A stretch of 64,000 bases of DNA from Paracoccaceae bacterium (GCA_016936395.1 JAFGXY010000043.1:62001-126000), one strand, 5' to 3'. Shown: positions 32,018 to 44,138, counted from the first letter of the stretch. Notes: generated by a model not told the origin, from the sequence alone. Program-made: numbers and translations.

Positions 32018-32124
32018 GCCGGGGTCGTGACCATTGCGCGAAGCCACGCCGGGGGGGCGGGGATCGTTTTGACCCCATGCCATGCGTCCGGTATAACACA
32101 GCAACATGCGACGGGAGTTCTGGC

Positions 32125-34680
32125 TTGGTTCGGTTCATAGGCTCATTTCTGGGGGGGATATTTACCCTTGTCACCATGGGGGTGCTGTTTGCGGCCCTGT
32201 CGGTCGGCGCGGTTTTCTATATGTATTCCAGTGACTTGCCCAGCCATGAGCGGCTTGCGCAATACACCCCGCCAACGATCAGCCGAATCTATTCGGGCGA
32301 GGGGCGCATCATCGACGAATTCGCCAAGGAACGGCGGCTGTTCGTGCCGGTCGAGGACATTCCCGATCTGGTCAAGCAGGCCTTCATCAGCGCCGAAGAC
32401 AAGAATTTTTACACCCACAACGGCTATGACGTGACCGGCATGGCCGGTGCCTTGCGTGATGCGATTGTCAGCCGGGGCGACAATCTGCGCGGGGCATCCA
32501 CCATCACCCAGCAGGTGATGAAGAACTTCCTGTTGTCGGGCGACCGGACAGGTGAGCGCAAGATCAAGGAGTTGATCCTTGCCAGCCGGTTGGAGGAAAC
32601 CCTGAGCAAGGACAAGATCCTTGAGCTTTACCTGAACGAGATCGACCTTGGCCAACGCAGCTTTGGCGTGGCGGCGGCGGCGCAGTCGTATTTCAACAAG
32701 ACCCTGCTGGAACTGTCGCCCGGCGAGGCGGCCTATCTGGCGGCCTTGCCGAAGTCGCCGGGGCGGGGTCTGCACCCGGTGCGCGATTATGACCGGGCGG
32801 TCGAGCGGCGCAATTATGTGCTGCGTGAGATGTGGCAGAACGGCTATCTGGATCAGGCAACTTATGACGCGCAAAAGGCCCTGCCGCTTAAGACGGTGCA
32901 GAATGGCGACTATCCGTCTTATCGCGAAGCGATGCCCGCGCGCGATTATTTCACTGACGAGATTCGCCGTCAGCTTTCGGGCACCTTTGGCGAGGAAGAG
33001 TTTTTCGGCGGCGGGTTGTCGATCCGCGCCACCGTGGACCCCGAATTGCAAGCCGCCGCCGCGCGGGCGCTGCGCCGCGGGCTGGAACGCTATGACCGGG
33101 GGCTGGGGGTCTGGCGCGGCACTGGCAAGACCATTGCGGTCGACCAGCTGACCTCGGAGGCGGCGTGGCGCGCGGCGCTGTCAGAGGTCGAGGTGCCGCG
33201 CGATGTGGCAGACTGGTTTCCGGCGGTGGTGCTGGAGCTTGGGGACACCTCGGCCCGGATCGGAATCGAGGGTCAGGCCGAAGATGCGGATGGCCACTTC
33301 ATCCCGGCCGCCGATGTGACCTGGGCCCGCAAGCGGCTGCCGGGTGGCAAGCTTGGCAACAAGGCCAAGCGGGCAAGCGATCTGGTCGATGTCGGTGACG
33401 TGGTGCTGGTGAGCGCTGTCACCGATGACAAGACCGGCGATTTCGTGCGCTGGTCACTGCGGCAGGTGCCGCAGGTGCAGGGCGGCTTCATGGCGATGGA
33501 CGTGGTCACCGGCCGGGTTCTGGCGATGCAGGGCGGGTTCTCGTATCAGGATTCAGTGTTCAACCGCGCAACCCAGGCGACACGGCAGCCGGGGTCCAGC
33601 TTCAAGCCCTTTGTCTATGCCGCGGCACTGGACAGCGGCTTTACCCCCGCCACCATCGTGGTCGATGCCCCGATCGAGGTGAACACGCCGCAGGGCCTGT
33701 GGCGGCCCAAGAACGCGTCGAACAAGTTTTATGGCCCGACCACGATCCGCACCGGGATTGAACAGTCGCGCAACCTGATGACGGTGCGGATTGCCGAAGA
33801 GATTGGCATGGAAACGGTCGCGGCCTATGCCGAGCGGTTTGGGGTCTATGACCGGATGAATGCCTTTCTGGCCAATGCGCTGGGGTCACAGGAAACCACG
33901 CTGTTCAAGATGGTGGCGGCCTATGCGATGTTTGCCAATGGCGGCGAGCGGGTAGAGCCGACACTGGTCGACCGGGTGCAGGACCGCTTTGGCCGCACCG
34001 TCTATCGCCACGATCAGCGGCTGTGCACGGATTGCAAGCTTGCCAATCTTGACCCCGGCGCGGGGCTGCACCTGAAATCCAACCGCGAGCGGGTGATGGA
34101 TGCGATCACCGCCTATCAGTTGACCAGCATGATGGAAGGCGTGGTCCAGCGTGGCACGGCGCGCGGCATCAATCTGCCGGTGCCGGTGGCAGGCAAGACC
34201 GGCACCACCAATGATTCCAAGGATGTGTGGTTCATAGGCTATACCAGCAACATCGTGGCGGGCTGCTATATGGGCTATGACCAGCCGCGCACCATGGCCG
34301 GCGCGTCGGGTGGCGGGTTCTGTGGCCCGGTGTTTGAACAGTTCATGCGCACCGCGATCCGGAAATACGGCGGGGCCAGGTTCAAGGTGCCGCCGGGCGG
34401 CTATTTCATCAACATCGACCGTTTCTCGGGGGCGCGGTTGGGCGACGAGGCGACGGGCGACAACGTGGTGGCCGAATACTTCCGCGAAGGCGAAGAGCCG
34501 ATATTTGGCCTTGGCGCGATGGTGGATGGCGGCTTCAGCATGGGCAGCAACCTGCCGCTGTTTGCCGCCGGTGAAACCGATACCGGAAGTTCGGCCACGG
34601 TGACCACCGCCACCGGCGCGCGCAAATCCATTCCAAAGAAGGCCGATTTCGGCACGCTCAGTTCGGGCGGGCTGTATTGA
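32125..34680 (+). CDS. Penicillin-binding protein 1A family
   Basis: GT51 (FISAEDKNFYTHNGYDVTGMAGAL, RGASTITQQVMKNFLLS) and transpeptidase (QPGSSFKPFVYAAAL, AGKTGTTNDSKDVWFIGYT); TTG start proposed. Confidence 0.95.
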   Translation: MVRFIGSFLGGIFTLVTMGVLFAALSVGAVFYMYSSDLPSHERLAQYTPPTISRIYSGEGRIIDEFAKERRLFVPVEDIPDLVKQAFISAEDKNFYTHNGYDVTGMAGALRDAIVSRGDNLRGASTITQQVMKNFLLSGDRTGERKIKELILASRLEETLSKDKILELYLNEIDLGQRSFGVAAAAQSYFNKTLLELSPGEAAYLAALPKSPGRGLHPVRDYDRAVERRNYVLREMWQNGYLDQATYDAQKALPLKTVQNGDYPSYREAMPARDYFTDEIRRQLSGTFGEEEFFGGGLSIRATVDPELQAAAARALRRGLERYDRGLGVWRGTGKTIAVDQLTSEAAWRAALSEVEVPRDVADWFPAVVLELGDTSARIGIEGQAEDADGHFIPAADVTWARKRLPGGKLGNKAKRASDLVDVGDVVLVSAVTDDKTGDFVRWSLRQVPQVQGGFMAMDVVTGRVLAMQGGFSYQDSVFNRATQATRQPGSSFKPFVYAAALDSGFTPATIVVDAPIEVNTPQGLWRPKNASNKFYGPTTIRTGIEQSRNLMTVRIAEEIGMETVAAYAERFGVYDRMNAFLANALGSQETTLFKMVAAYAMFANGGERVEPTLVDRVQDRFGRTVYRHDQRLCTDCKLANLDPGAGLHLKSNRERVMDAITAYQLTSMMEGVVQRGTARGINLPVPVAGKTGTTNDSKDVWFIGYTSNIVAGCYMGYDQPRTMAGASGGGFCGPVFEQFMRTAIRKYGGARFKVPPGGYFINIDRFSGARLGDEATGDNVVAEYFREGEEPIFGLGAMVDGGFSMGSNLPLFAAGETDTGSSATVTTATGARKSIPKKADFGTLSSGGLY

Positions 34681-34776
34681 CCATGCACCTTGGGCGGCGG
34701 CTGGCGGGGCGGCATGCCCTTGCCGGGCCGCCGCCTTTTCGCTATCAGCCGGGGATCAGCCCGAAGGACAAGACCC

Positions 34777-35901
34777 ATGCGCGCCGAGACGCAAAACAAC
34801 GTAGCCGCCATTGAGAAATCGCTGAAACTGCTGGCCCAACGGATGGACTGGGACACCGCCCCGCACCGGTTGGAAGAGTTCAACGCGATGATCGAGGACC
34901 CGAACCTGTGGAACGATCCGGCCAAGGCGCAAAAGCTGATGCGTGAGCGTCAGGCGTTGATGGATGCGGTCGGCACCTACAAGCTGATCGACAGCGGCTT
35001 GCGCGACAATGTCGAGCTGATCGAGATGGGCGAGGCCGAGGGCGACGCCGAGATCGTGTCCGACGCCGAGGCCGCCTTGCGCGATCTGACCAAGCTTGCT
35101 GCCGACAAGGAGCTGGAGGCGTTGCTGGATGGCGAGGCCGATGGCAATGATACGTTCCTTGAGGTGAACGCGGGCGCGGGCGGCACCGAGTCTTGCGATT
35201 GGGCCAGCATGCTGGCGCGGATGTATGTCCGCTGGGCCGAGAAAAAGGGCTACAAGGTCGAGATGCAGTCGGAAACCGCGGGCGAAGAAGCGGGGATCCG
35301 GTCGGTCAGCTACAAGATTTCCGGGCGCAATGCCTATGGCTGGCTGAAATCGGAATCGGGCGTGCATCGTCTGGTGCGGATCAGCCCCTATGATTCAGCC
35401 GCGCGGCGGCATACCTCGTTTTCCTCGGTCTGGGTCTATCCGGTGATCGACGACAACATCGAGATCGACATTCCCGACCGCGATATCCGCATCGACACCT
35501 ACCGGTCGTCGGGCGCGGGCGGCCAGCACGTCAACACCACAGACTCGGCGGTGCGGATCACCCACCTGCCGACCAATATCGTGGTGACCTCCAGCATGAA
35601 ATCACAGCACCAGAACCGCGAAATCTGCATGAACGCGCTGCGGTCGCGGCTGTATCAGATGGAGATGGACAAGCGTAACGCCGCCATCAACGCGGCCTAT
35701 GACAACAAGGGCGAGGCTGGCTGGGGCAACCAGATCCGGTCCTATGTGCTGCAACCCTATCAGATGGTGAAAGACCTGCGCACCGGGGTGGAAACCTCTG
35801 ACACCAGCGGCGTGCTGGATGGCGATCTGGATCAGTTCATGGCGGCCACGCTGGCGATGGATGTCGCCGGCAAAAGCCGGGCCGAAGCCAACGAAGGCTA
35901 G
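34777..35901 (+). CDS. prfB: Peptide chain release factor 2
   Basis: [38 protein letters not shown]-type GGQ motif; uninterrupted reading frame. Confidence 0.96.
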   Translation: MRAETQNNVAAIEKSLKLLAQRMDWDTAPHRLEEFNAMIEDPNLWNDPAKAQKLMRERQALMDAVGTYKLIDSGLRDNVELIEMGEAEGDAEIVSDAEAALRDLTKLAADKELEALLDGEADGNDTFLEVNAGAGGTESCDWASMLARMYVRWAEKKGYKVEMQSETAGEEAGIRSVSYKISGRNAYGWLKSESGVHRLVRISPYDSAARRHTSFSSVWVYPVIDDNIEIDIPDRDIRIDTYRSSGAGGQHVNTTDSAVRITHLPTNIVVTSSMKSQHQNREICMNALRSRLYQMEMDKRNAAINAAYDNKGEAGWGNQIRSYVLQPYQMVKDLRTGVETSDTSGVLDGDLDQFMAATLAMDVAGKSRAEANEG

Positions 35902-36036
35902 TCCTTTGCGCCAGCGGCGCGGGCCCGGTCGGGTGTCGTGCCGTGGCAGATCGGTGGTCTTGCGCCGGGTTGGGGCCGTGCAATCACTGTTGGCCATGCA
36001 CGCAAGCGGACGCGCACCTTGCGACGCCGAATGCAA

Positions 36037-36066
36037 AAGACGCGCCACCAAGGCGCGTCTTGATCC
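36037..36066. terminator. Bidirectional-type terminator hairpin between prfB and bactofilin
   Basis: aagacgcgccaccaaggcgcgtcttgatcctt: 10-bp stem AAGACGCGCC/GGCGCGTCTT. Confidence 0.7.
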
Positions 36067-36086
36067 TTAACTCATAGCGTGAGCCG

Positions 36087-36638
36087 TCAGACGCCATCCG
36101 CGGGCTTGGTGGCCGAATGTGCCGCCGGGGGAGCCTTGGTCGCGGGCGTGGCGGGGGGGGCCAGTTGGGCCTGTTGCAGCGGTGCGGTCAGCCGGCCCTG
36201 GGCCAGCGGGTCATCCTGCCGTTGCACCGAGCCTTCGAAATGCGCACCGGATTCGATGGCGATGGTCTTGTGGATGATGTCGCCCTCAACCCGCGCTGTC
36301 GCGGTCAGGCGCACCTTCAGGCCGCGGACGCGGCCGATGACCCGGCCGTTCACCACGATATCGTCGGCGACAATCTCGCCGCGGATGGTGGCGCTTTCGC
36401 CGACGGTCAGCAGATGGGCGCGGATATCGCCCTCAACCGTGCCTTCGACCTGAACGTCGCCGGTGGTGCGCAGATTGCCGACGATCGTCAGATCGGACGA
36501 CAGGACGGATGCGGAAACTTTGCCCTTGGGGGCGGAAGGCGTAAAGTCCATGCTGGGTTTCGAAGCCTGGGTTTCGGGGGCTTTCGGCTTGTCCTCTGCC
36601 TTGGGCCCGGGTTCATTGATACGGCTCTTAGAAAACAT
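36087..36638 (-). CDS. Bactofilin family polymer-forming cytoskeletal protein
   Basis: SDLTIVGNLRTTGDVQVEGTVEGDIRAHLLTVGESATIRGEIVADDIVVNGRVIGRVRG. Confidence 0.95.
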   Translation of the reverse strand: MFSKSRINEPGPKAEDKPKAPETQASKPSMDFTPSAPKGKVSASVLSSDLTIVGNLRTTGDVQVEGTVEGDIRAHLLTVGESATIRGEIVADDIVVNGRVIGRVRGLKVRLTATARVEGDIIHKTIAIESGAHFEGSVQRQDDPLAQGRLTAPLQQAQLAPPATPATKAPPAAHSATKPADGV

Positions 36639-37968
36639 GGTTCGCTGCCTTTATAAAGGTCATCGGGTTCACGGGTCTGCCGCCGATGCGGATTTCGTAG
36701 TGAAGGTGGGTCCCGGTGGACCTGCCTGAATTGCCCATATCACCGATCCTGTCGCCGCGCGAGACCCTATCGCCAACGTTCACCCGCAGAGTCGATAGGT
36801 GAGCATAGCGCGTTTCGATCCCGAACTCATGCTTTATCTTGATCAGACGGCCATAGCCCGACCCCCAGCCGGCCTCGATCACCACGCCATCGGCGGTGGC
36901 ATAGATCGGCATGCCATAAGCCCCGGCCAGATCGACGCCATCATGCATCCGGGTTCCGGCGCCCTTTGGATCGCGACGATAGCCGAACATGCTGGTCCAG
37001 CGGAACGACCCCTTGACCGGCATGGCGAAGGGCGCCTTGAACGCGGCCAGACGATACAGGTTCATCCGGTCCAGACCTTGCAAAATGGCGTTGGCGCGCA
37101 GCTCATCCGGGTTCGACACCGACCCCGAGGTTGACAGCACCAAGGGCGACAGTGGCCCGCCCTGACCCGAATACCCCCGCTTGACCGCCTTGAGCAGATC
37201 ATCGGGCGACATGCCGGCTTCGCGGAACATCTTGTCCAGCGGTTCCATCGAGACGCTGACCGCCTCTTCCAGCTTGGCAAAAATCTCGTTGTTGCGCGAT
37301 TGCAGCGCCTTCTTCTCGGCCATCACGGCTTCGACCCGCTCGGCCGATTGTTCGGCAGCGCCTTCCATCAGGTCACGTTCCTGCGCGGTGGCGGCCAAGA
37401 CGTCGGCCATGATGTCCAGCGTGTCCATGGCATCCCGGGCGCGTCCGGCATCGGTGTTGGCCACCCCGCCCTGCGAGGCCAGCGCCACATTGGCCTGATC
37501 GGCCAGGGCGCGGGCTTCGTCGCGTTCCTTGATGGTGCGGCGCAGGGTGTTCTGGATCACGTCGATCCCGGTCTCCAACTCACGCCGGCGGTCTTCTGAT
37601 GCCAGCAGGCGGCCTTGCATCTGCGCCACCTGTTCCAGCGCCAGATTGAACCGGTCATGGGCGCGGGCGGCCTCTTCAGCGCGGGCGTCCCGGTCCTGGC
37701 TCAGCGCGTTCAGACGCTGTTCATAAAGGCTTTGCTGGCGTTGCGTCTGCTCGCGACCCGACCCGGCGCTGATCGAGTCCATCAAGATGATCGCGGTGGC
37801 AAGGATCATCCAGCCAAGGGCGATGCCCGCGCCGGACACGGCAAGGGCCTGAGTCACGGGCCGAAGCCGGATGAACCGGGTTTCATTGTCGGATTTCAGG
37901 AACAGGCGTCGTTCGGGAAAGAACCGTTCGAAGCCAAGGTTGATGCGGTGGGAAAGGCGGGTGAGCAC
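36628..37968 (-). CDS. M23 family metallopeptidase (coiled-coil + LytM domain)
   Basis: TRMHDGVDLAGAYGMPIYATADGVVIEAGWGSGYGRLIKIKHEFGIETRYAHLS...HLHYEIRIGGRPVNP; GTG start assumed. Confidence 0.92.
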   Translation of the reverse strand: MLTRLSHRINLGFERFFPERRLFLKSDNETRFIRLRPVTQALAVSGAGIALGWMILATAIILMDSISAGSGREQTQRQQSLYEQRLNALSQDRDARAEEAARAHDRFNLALEQVAQMQGRLLASEDRRRELETGIDVIQNTLRRTIKERDEARALADQANVALASQGGVANTDAGRARDAMDTLDIMADVLAATAQERDLMEGAAEQSAERVEAVMAEKKALQSRNNEIFAKLEEAVSVSMEPLDKMFREAGMSPDDLLKAVKRGYSGQGGPLSPLVLSTSGSVSNPDELRANAILQGLDRMNLYRLAAFKAPFAMPVKGSFRWTSMFGYRRDPKGAGTRMHDGVDLAGAYGMPIYATADGVVIEAGWGSGYGRLIKIKHEFGIETRYAHLSTLRVNVGDRVSRGDRIGDMGNSGRSTGTHLHYEIRIGGRPVNPMTFIKAANHVF

Positions 37969-38161
37969 TGATGGCGTTCCGTTCTTGACCGTTGGGCACT
38001 GAAATTGGATTTGCGCCGCCCGGACCCGGGCAAAGACACGTGTGCTTTTGATAACCAAGCGGTCGCAACGTCGCAACAAATATGACCGGAGCCCCGGGTA
38101 TCTTGCCAGAAACTCAGGCTTTTCGGCGATTTCCCGCCGATCCGCGGGCCGAAACCCCGGT

Positions 38162-38989
38162 TCAGGCCGAGTTCTGCGGCGCGCGATCTTCGGTCAGCGG
38201 CCAATAGAAATCGGGGGGCAAGCCTGCGTCCGCACGCTTTTCCGCGTTGAACGGCGGCTTCAGCGTGCCGTGAAAATAGCGCCGGACAAGGGCATGGAAC
38301 ACGTCCTTGGGGTCTGTCCCGTCGCGCCCGCACAGCCAGTTGAACCACTTTGAGCCGTAAGCGACATGCGCCACCTCCTCGGCATAGATCACTTCCAGCG
38401 CGGCGACGGTGCCTGCCTCTTTGGCCTTTCTGAAAATCTCGATCATGCCGGGGGTCACATCCAGCCCCCGCGCCTCCAGCACCATCGGCACCACTGCCAG
38501 ACGGCCGTGCAGATCGCCCGCGGTGTCGGATGCGGCACGCCACATTCCGTCATGGGCGGGCAGCGCGCCATAATGGCTGCCCATGGCTTCCAGACAATCG
38601 CAGATCAGGCCGAAGTGCTTGGCCTCGTCATCTGCTGCCTTCACCCAGTCGTCGTAAAAGCCCATGGGCATCGGCTGATCCGCGAAGCGGGCGATGATGT
38701 CCCAGTGCAGATCGACCGCGTTCAACTCGATATGTGCCACCGCGTGCAGCAGCGCCTGCCGCCCGATCAGGCTGCCGGGACGGCGGCGCGGCACGCAGCG
38801 CGGGTCCAGCAGTTCGGGCAGGGCAGGCCGGGCCGGAAACGCGGGCGGGGTGGCGTGGCCGATGGGCAGGGCGGTGCCTGCCGCACGGGCGGCAAGCCAC
38901 GCCGCCGCATGCCGGCGGCCAAGGGCACATTTCGCGCGCCCGTCGGCGGTGGACAGAACCTCCACCGCCATGTCAGACAGGGTTTGCAT
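38162..38989 (-). CDS. DUF455 family ferritin-like protein
   Basis: HIELNAVDLHWDIIARFAD, DDEAKHFGLICDCLEAMGSHYG, YAEEVAHVAYGSKWF metal-ligand pattern. Confidence 0.85.
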   Translation of the reverse strand: MQTLSDMAVEVLSTADGRAKCALGRRHAAAWLAARAAGTALPIGHATPPAFPARPALPELLDPRCVPRRRPGSLIGRQALLHAVAHIELNAVDLHWDIIARFADQPMPMGFYDDWVKAADDEAKHFGLICDCLEAMGSHYGALPAHDGMWRAASDTAGDLHGRLAVVPMVLEARGLDVTPGMIEIFRKAKEAGTVAALEVIYAEEVAHVAYGSKWFNWLCGRDGTDPKDVFHALVRRYFHGTLKPPFNAEKRADAGLPPDFYWPLTEDRAPQNSA

Positions 38990-39486
38990 CACAGGGCTTG
39001 CGCTGCGGCCAGAACCGCATCGGCATGGCCCTTGACGCTGACCTTGTTCCAGACCTGAGCGATCTTGCCCGCGCCGTCGATCAGGAACGTGGTGCGTTCG
39101 ACGCCAATATAGGTTTTGCCATACATGCTTTTCTCGACCCAGACGCCATAGTCTTCGCAGGTCCGGCCCGCTTCGTCGCTGACAAGGATGATGCCAAGGC
39201 CGTGCTTCTTGCAAAACTTGTCATGCGCCTTCACGCTGTCCTTGCTGATGCCGATCACGCTGGTGCCCGCGGCGGTGAAATCGGCCAGACGGGCGGTAAA
39301 ATCCTGTGCCTCCAGCGTGCAGCCGGGGGTGTCGTCCTTGGGGTAGAAATACAGCACCACCTTGCCGGGGCGGAAGCCCGACAGGGTGACGGTTTCCCCG
39401 CCATCGCGCGGCAGGCTGAAATCGGGGGCATCGGTGCCGGGCGCAGGGTTTGCGGCAGGGTTTGCAGCAGGGGTCTGGGCGGGCAT
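38989..39486 (-). CDS. bcp: Thioredoxin-dependent peroxiredoxin (BCP type)
   Basis: LYFYPKDDTPGCTLEAQDFTARL, GISKDSVKAHDKFCKKHGL. Confidence 0.94.
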   Translation of the reverse strand: MPAQTPAANPAANPAPGTDAPDFSLPRDGGETVTLSGFRPGKVVLYFYPKDDTPGCTLEAQDFTARLADFTAAGTSVIGISKDSVKAHDKFCKKHGLGIILVSDEAGRTCEDYGVWVEKSMYGKTYIGVERTTFLIDGAGKIAQVWNKVSVKGHADAVLAAAQAL

Positions 39487-39585
39487 GGGCGTCTCCTTGC
39501 TGTATGGGGCTGAGGGCAATCACGACCCTTTGCGTTTTAGCGGCCAATCCGCGAAGATAAAGACAAGTCTGCACCACAAGCAGGC

Positions 39586-42500
39586 ATGGGGTCAGGTTTT
39601 GAGCAAGAGGAGCACGGCGCAGTGACCGAAGCGTCAGCGCAAGGCGACCCGGACCGGAACGCAGAGGCGGAGGCAATCGCCCCGCGCCGCAGTCTTGCGC
39701 GGCGCAGCGCCCATCATGCCGGGAGGGTCACGCTGAAGCTGGTTGTCGTGCTGACCGTGCTGGCCGCGATCACGGGTCTGGCGGTGCTTGCGCTGACCGG
39801 CAAGCCGCTGCGGCTGCCGGTCTGGGCGGTGGCCGAGGTCGAGATGCGCGCCAACACGGCGCTGCGCGGGGTGCTGACGGGGGCTTCGGTGTCAGTGGGC
39901 GCGATCGAAGTGGCCTTTGACGAAGACTGGACCCCGAGCCTGCGGCTGGAAGACACCCGGTTGATGCAAGGGGCGGGCGACACCTTGCTGACCTTGCCCG
40001 ATCTGCGGCTGACCTTTGACGCCACCGCCTTTGTCCGCGAACGCGCGCTGCGCCCGGCAAGCCTGCGCATCGTAGGGGGCGCTGTCAGCTTGCGGCGGCA
40101 GGTCGATGGCAGCTTTGATCTGGGCATCGGTGGCAGCGATGCGGGCCCGCCCGTTTTGGGTCTGGCCGACCTGCTGGCCCGGATCGACACGGCGCTGGAC
40201 CTGCCCGCGCTGTCACGGCTGGACCGGATCAAGGCCGAAGCCACCAGCCTGACAGTGCAGGATCTGCGGCTGAACCGGGTCTGGACGCTGGGCGATGGCC
40301 GGATCACCCTTTTGAACCGCGCCGATGCGCTGGCCGCCGAACTGGGGCTGACGCTGGTGTCTGACGGGGGGACCCCGGCGCAGGCTCTGGTCACGCTGGT
40401 GCGGCCCAAGGGGCAGGACACTGTGCGGATGACCGCCAGCGTGACGGGGATATCGGCCGCGGACATGGCAGCGCAAACCCCGGTTCTGGGCTGGCTTGGC
40501 GTGCTGGATGCGCCGCTGTCGGGCCAGATCGCGGCGCAGATCAGCGATGCCGGCCTGATGTCACTGGATGCGCAGATCTCGCTTGGGGCAGGGGCACTGC
40601 GCCCCGATCCCGCCGCGCGCGCGCTGATGTTTGACAGTGCGGCCCTGACCCTGGGCTATGATCCCGACAAGGGCCGCGTGCTGATCCGCGACCTGAGCGT
40701 GGACAGCCCGACCCTGCGTCTGAAAGCCTCGGGCCAGTCCTATCCGCTGGATGGCGCGGGCACGATCATGACCGGGCCTTTGGGCGGGCGCTTGCCGGCT
40801 GGCTTTGTCGGGCAGGTAGCCGTGGCCGAGGCGCAGGTTGACCCCGAGGGCCTGTTTGAACGCCCGCTTGCCTTTACCAGCGGTGCGATGGACGCGCGGC
40901 TGACGCTGGACCCGTTCCGGCTGGACATCGGTCAGGTGTCGCTGATCGCAGACGGCGGGCAACGGCTTTCGCTGGGTGGATGGGCCGAGGTGCAGCACGA
41001 GGGCTGGGCTTTGGCGGTGGATCTGGGGCTGGATGCCATCGATCATGACCGCTTGCTGCAACTGTGGCCAAAGACGGCGGTGCCGCAGACCCGCGCCTGG
41101 GTGGGGCAGAATGTGGCTCGCGGCCTGTTGACCGATGTCAAGGCCGCGCTGCGGGTGGCGCCGAACGTTGAGACACGGCTGTCGCTGGGCTATGAATTTG
41201 CCGATGCCGAGGTGCGCTTGCTGCGCACGCTGCCGCCGATCACCCAAGGCAGGGGGCGGTCGTCGATCGAGGACAACGCCTATACCGTGGTGCTGGATGT
41301 CGGGCAGGTCGAGCCGCCGCTTGGCGGGCCGATTGACATTGCGGGTTCGGTGTTCCGGGTGCCGGATGTCACGGCTAAGCCGCCGATGGCCGAGATGCGG
41401 CTGCGCAGTGACAGCTCGTTGACCGCCGCCTTGTCTTTGCTGGACCTGCCGCCGTTCGGCTTCATGGCCAAGGCCGGGCGCACGCCCGAGATCGGACAGG
41501 GCCACGCGGTGGTGGATACCAGGCTGTCACTGCCGATGGTGCGGCGGGTGGAATTGAAGGATGTCCGCTACACGGTGCAAGGCAGCCTCAGCGGCCTGTC
41601 TTCCGACACGCTGGTCAAGGGCAAGACCGTCACCGCCGAGCAGTTGTCGCTGACCGCCACGCCCGAGGGCCTGATCATCGACGGGCCGGGGCGCATCGGC
41701 AAGGTGCCGTTCAATGTCAGCTTCATACAGGGCTTTGGGGCCTCGGCCGCGGGCAAAAGCCGGATCGAAGGCCAACTGACGCTGTCGCCTGAGACGATTG
41801 CCGAATTCGGGCTGGGCCTGCCCGACGGCCTGCTGCGCGGGGCAGGGCAGGCGCAGGTGCAGATTGATCTGGTGCGGGAAGGCGGTGGCACCCTGCGCCT
41901 GACCTCGAACCTGGCCGGAATCGGGCTGGCGCTGCCCGCGATCGGCTGGAGCAAATCCCCGGCCGATCGGGGCACGCTGGAGGTAGAGGCAAGCCTGGGC
42001 CAGCCGCCGCAGATCAGCCGTCTGGTCGTGTCGGGCGGGGGGCTGACGGCCGAGGGCGACATCAGTGTGCGGGCCGACGGCGGCCTTGACCGCGCGCGGT
42101 TTTCGCGTGTGCAGTTGAACGATTGGCTGGATGGCCCCGTTACCCTGACCGGGCGCGGGGCCGGACGCGCGCCCGATATCAGCCTGCCCGGCGGCACCGT
42201 CGATCTGCGGCGGCTGTCGCTGCCCCCGGGCGGGCAGACGGCGGCGCAGGATGCGGGCGGCCTGTCACTGGCGCTGGACCGGCTGGTGGTCAGTGACGGC
42301 ATCGTGCTGACCGGCTTTCAGGGTGACTTTGCCCAGCGTGGCGGCTTTAACGGCAGCTTTCGCGCCAGCGTCAACGGGGCCGCGCCGGTGACCGGCGTGA
42401 TTGCGCCGTCGCGCCACGGCACGGCGGTGCGGCTGCAATCCACCGATGCCGGGGCGGCGCTGCGGGCGGCGGGTATCTTTCAATCGGCACGCGGCGGCAC

Positions 42501-42999
42501 GCTGAACCTGACCCTGACCCCGCGCGCCACCAAAGGCCATTATGATGGCAGCGCACAGATCGCGCGGTTTCGGGTGCGCAATGCCTCGGTGCTGGCGGAA
42601 TTGCTGTCGGCGATCTCGGTGGTGGGCCTGCTGGAGCAGTTGAATGGCGAAGGGCTGGCGTTTTCGGATGCAGCGGCCGATTTCATCATCACCCCGCAGG
42701 CGATAGAAATCACCAGCGGATCGGCCATCGGCGCCAGCCTTGGCGTGTCACTGGCGGGGGTTTATGGCACGCAGACCAAGCGGCTGGCGATGCAGGGTGT
42801 GGTGTCGCCGGTCTATCTGTTCAATGGCATCGGCGCGATGCTGACCCGGCGGGGTGAAGGTTTGTTCGGTTTCAATTATGACTTGCGCGGCACCGCCGAT
42901 GCGCCGCAGGTGCAGGTCAACCCGCTGTCGATTCTGACGCCCGGCATGTTTCGCGAGATTTTTCGCAGCCCGGCCCCGGTCTTGCGAAAAGGCAACTGA
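39586..42999 (+). CDS. AsmA-like/DUF3971 (YhdP-type) large envelope protein
   Basis: 1137 aa, N-terminal TM, DUF3971-like mid region, C-terminal ..[29 protein letters not shown]. Confidence 0.8.
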   Translation: MGSGFEQEEHGAVTEASAQGDPDRNAEAEAIAPRRSLARRSAHHAGRVTLKLVVVLTVLAAITGLAVLALTGKPLRLPVWAVAEVEMRANTALRGVLTGASVSVGAIEVAFDEDWTPSLRLEDTRLMQGAGDTLLTLPDLRLTFDATAFVRERALRPASLRIVGGAVSLRRQVDGSFDLGIGGSDAGPPVLGLADLLARIDTALDLPALSRLDRIKAEATSLTVQDLRLNRVWTLGDGRITLLNRADALAAELGLTLVSDGGTPAQALVTLVRPKGQDTVRMTASVTGISAADMAAQTPVLGWLGVLDAPLSGQIAAQISDAGLMSLDAQISLGAGALRPDPAARALMFDSAALTLGYDPDKGRVLIRDLSVDSPTLRLKASGQSYPLDGAGTIMTGPLGGRLPAGFVGQVAVAEAQVDPEGLFERPLAFTSGAMDARLTLDPFRLDIGQVSLIADGGQRLSLGGWAEVQHEGWALAVDLGLDAIDHDRLLQLWPKTAVPQTRAWVGQNVARGLLTDVKAALRVAPNVETRLSLGYEFADAEVRLLRTLPPITQGRGRSSIEDNAYTVVLDVGQVEPPLGGPIDIAGSVFRVPDVTAKPPMAEMRLRSDSSLTAALSLLDLPPFGFMAKAGRTPEIGQGHAVVDTRLSLPMVRRVELKDVRYTVQGSLSGLSSDTLVKGKTVTAEQLSLTATPEGLIIDGPGRIGKVPFNVSFIQGFGASAAGKSRIEGQLTLSPETIAEFGLGLPDGLLRGAGQAQVQIDLVREGGGTLRLTSNLAGIGLALPAIGWSKSPADRGTLEVEASLGQPPQISRLVVSGGGLTAEGDISVRADGGLDRARFSRVQLNDWLDGPVTLTGRGAGRAPDISLPGGTVDLRRLSLPPGGQTAAQDAGGLSLALDRLVVSDGIVLTGFQGDFAQRGGFNGSFRASVNGAAPVTGVIAPSRHGTAVRLQSTDAGAALRAAGIFQSARGGTLNLTLTPRATKGHYDGSAQIARFRVRNASVLAELLSAISVVGLLEQLNGEGLAFSDAAADFIITPQAIEITSGSAIGASLGVSLAGVYGTQTKRLAMQGVVSPVYLFNGIGAMLTRRGEGLFGFNYDLRGTADAPQVQVNPLSILTPGMFREIFRSPAPVLRKGN

Positions 43000-44030
43000 T
43001 GCAACTTTCCGATTTCGACTTTGACCTTCCCGAAGGCCTGATCGCCACGCGCCCGGCGCGGCCTCGTTCAGCGGCACGCCTGCTGCTGGCCCAAGGCGAT
43101 ACGATCACCGATCTGCACGTGCGCGATCTGCCCGGCCTGTTTCGCCCCGGCGATCGGCTGGTGTTGAACAACACCCGCGTGATCCCGGCGCGTCTGACCG
43201 GGCAGCGCCGTCGTGGCGATGCCGCGGCGAGGGTCGAGATCACCCTGATGGAGCCTGCCGCAACCGGCTGGCGGGCGATGGCCAAGCCGTTGCGCAAGGT
43301 GAACCCGGGCGAGGTCATCACGTTTTCTGCCGATCTGTCGGCAGAGGTGGTCGAGAAATCCGAAACCGACCTGCGGCTGGTGTTCAACCTGACCGGGGAT
43401 GATTTTGACGCGGCTTTGGCACAGGCGGGCGCGATGCCGCTGCCGCCCTATATCGCTGCCCGGCGCGCGCCCGACGCGCAGGACAATGACGATTACCAGA
43501 CCGTTTTCGCCCGCCACAAGGGCGCGGTTGCCGCCCCCACCGCCTCGTTGCATTTCGACGCCGCGTTGCTGGCCGCGCTGCAAGACAAGGGTGTCAGCTT
43601 TACCGAGGTGACCCTGCATGTCGGCGCCGGCACCTTTCTGCCGGTCAAGGTTGAAGACGTGACCACCCACAAGATGCACGCCGAATGGGGGCAGGTCACA
43701 GCGCAGGCGGCCGAACAGATAAACGCCACCCGTGCGGCGGGCGGGCGGGTCATTCCGGTCGGCACCACCGCCTTGCGGCTGATCGAGACCGCGGCGCGAT
43801 CAGGCCGGGTCGAACCCTGGGAGGGGCCGACCGATATTTTCATCTACCCCGGCTTTGCCTTCCACACCACCGATGCGCTGATCACCAACTTTCACCTGCC
43901 GAAATCGACGCTACTGATGCTGGTGTCGGCCCTGATGGGCAAGGACCGGGTGGACCGGATCTATGCGCACGCGATTGCGCAGGGCTATCGGTTCTTCAGC
44001 TATGGCGACGCGTCGCTGCTCATCCCGTGA
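42999..44030 (+). CDS. queA: S-adenosylmethionine:tRNA ribosyltransferase-isomerase
   Basis: [61 protein letters not shown]. Confidence 0.96.
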   Translation: MQLSDFDFDLPEGLIATRPARPRSAARLLLAQGDTITDLHVRDLPGLFRPGDRLVLNNTRVIPARLTGQRRRGDAAARVEITLMEPAATGWRAMAKPLRKVNPGEVITFSADLSAEVVEKSETDLRLVFNLTGDDFDAALAQAGAMPLPPYIAARRAPDAQDNDDYQTVFARHKGAVAAPTASLHFDAALLAALQDKGVSFTEVTLHVGAGTFLPVKVEDVTTHKMHAEWGQVTAQAAEQINATRAAGGRVIPVGTTALRLIETAARSGRVEPWEGPTDIFIYPGFAFHTTDALITNFHLPKSTLLMLVSALMGKDRVDRIYAHAIAQGYRFFSYGDASLLIP

Positions 44031-44033
44031 AGC

Positions 44034-44075
44034 GGCCCCCCCCCACCCCATCCCTCCCCCACAAAGGGGGGAGGG
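44034..44075 (+). repeat. REP-like GC palindrome (copy d)
   Basis: ggcccccccccaccccatccctcccccacaaaggggggaggg immediately after queA stop. Confidence 0.75.
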
Positions 44076-44138
44076 TGGTGCTTCGTGCGTGGCCTGAGCA
44101 CCTTTCGGGGTCTGGGCGTTGCACCTGAAATTGCGCGG

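Noticed and set aside
30380-32107. 575-aa minus-strand ORF
   Set aside because: Antisense to the aminotransferase and amidase genes; Pro/His/Arg-rich shadow frame.
34777-35901. Possible prfB programmed frameshift
   Set aside because: The RF2 reading frame is continuous; no internal UGA shift site.
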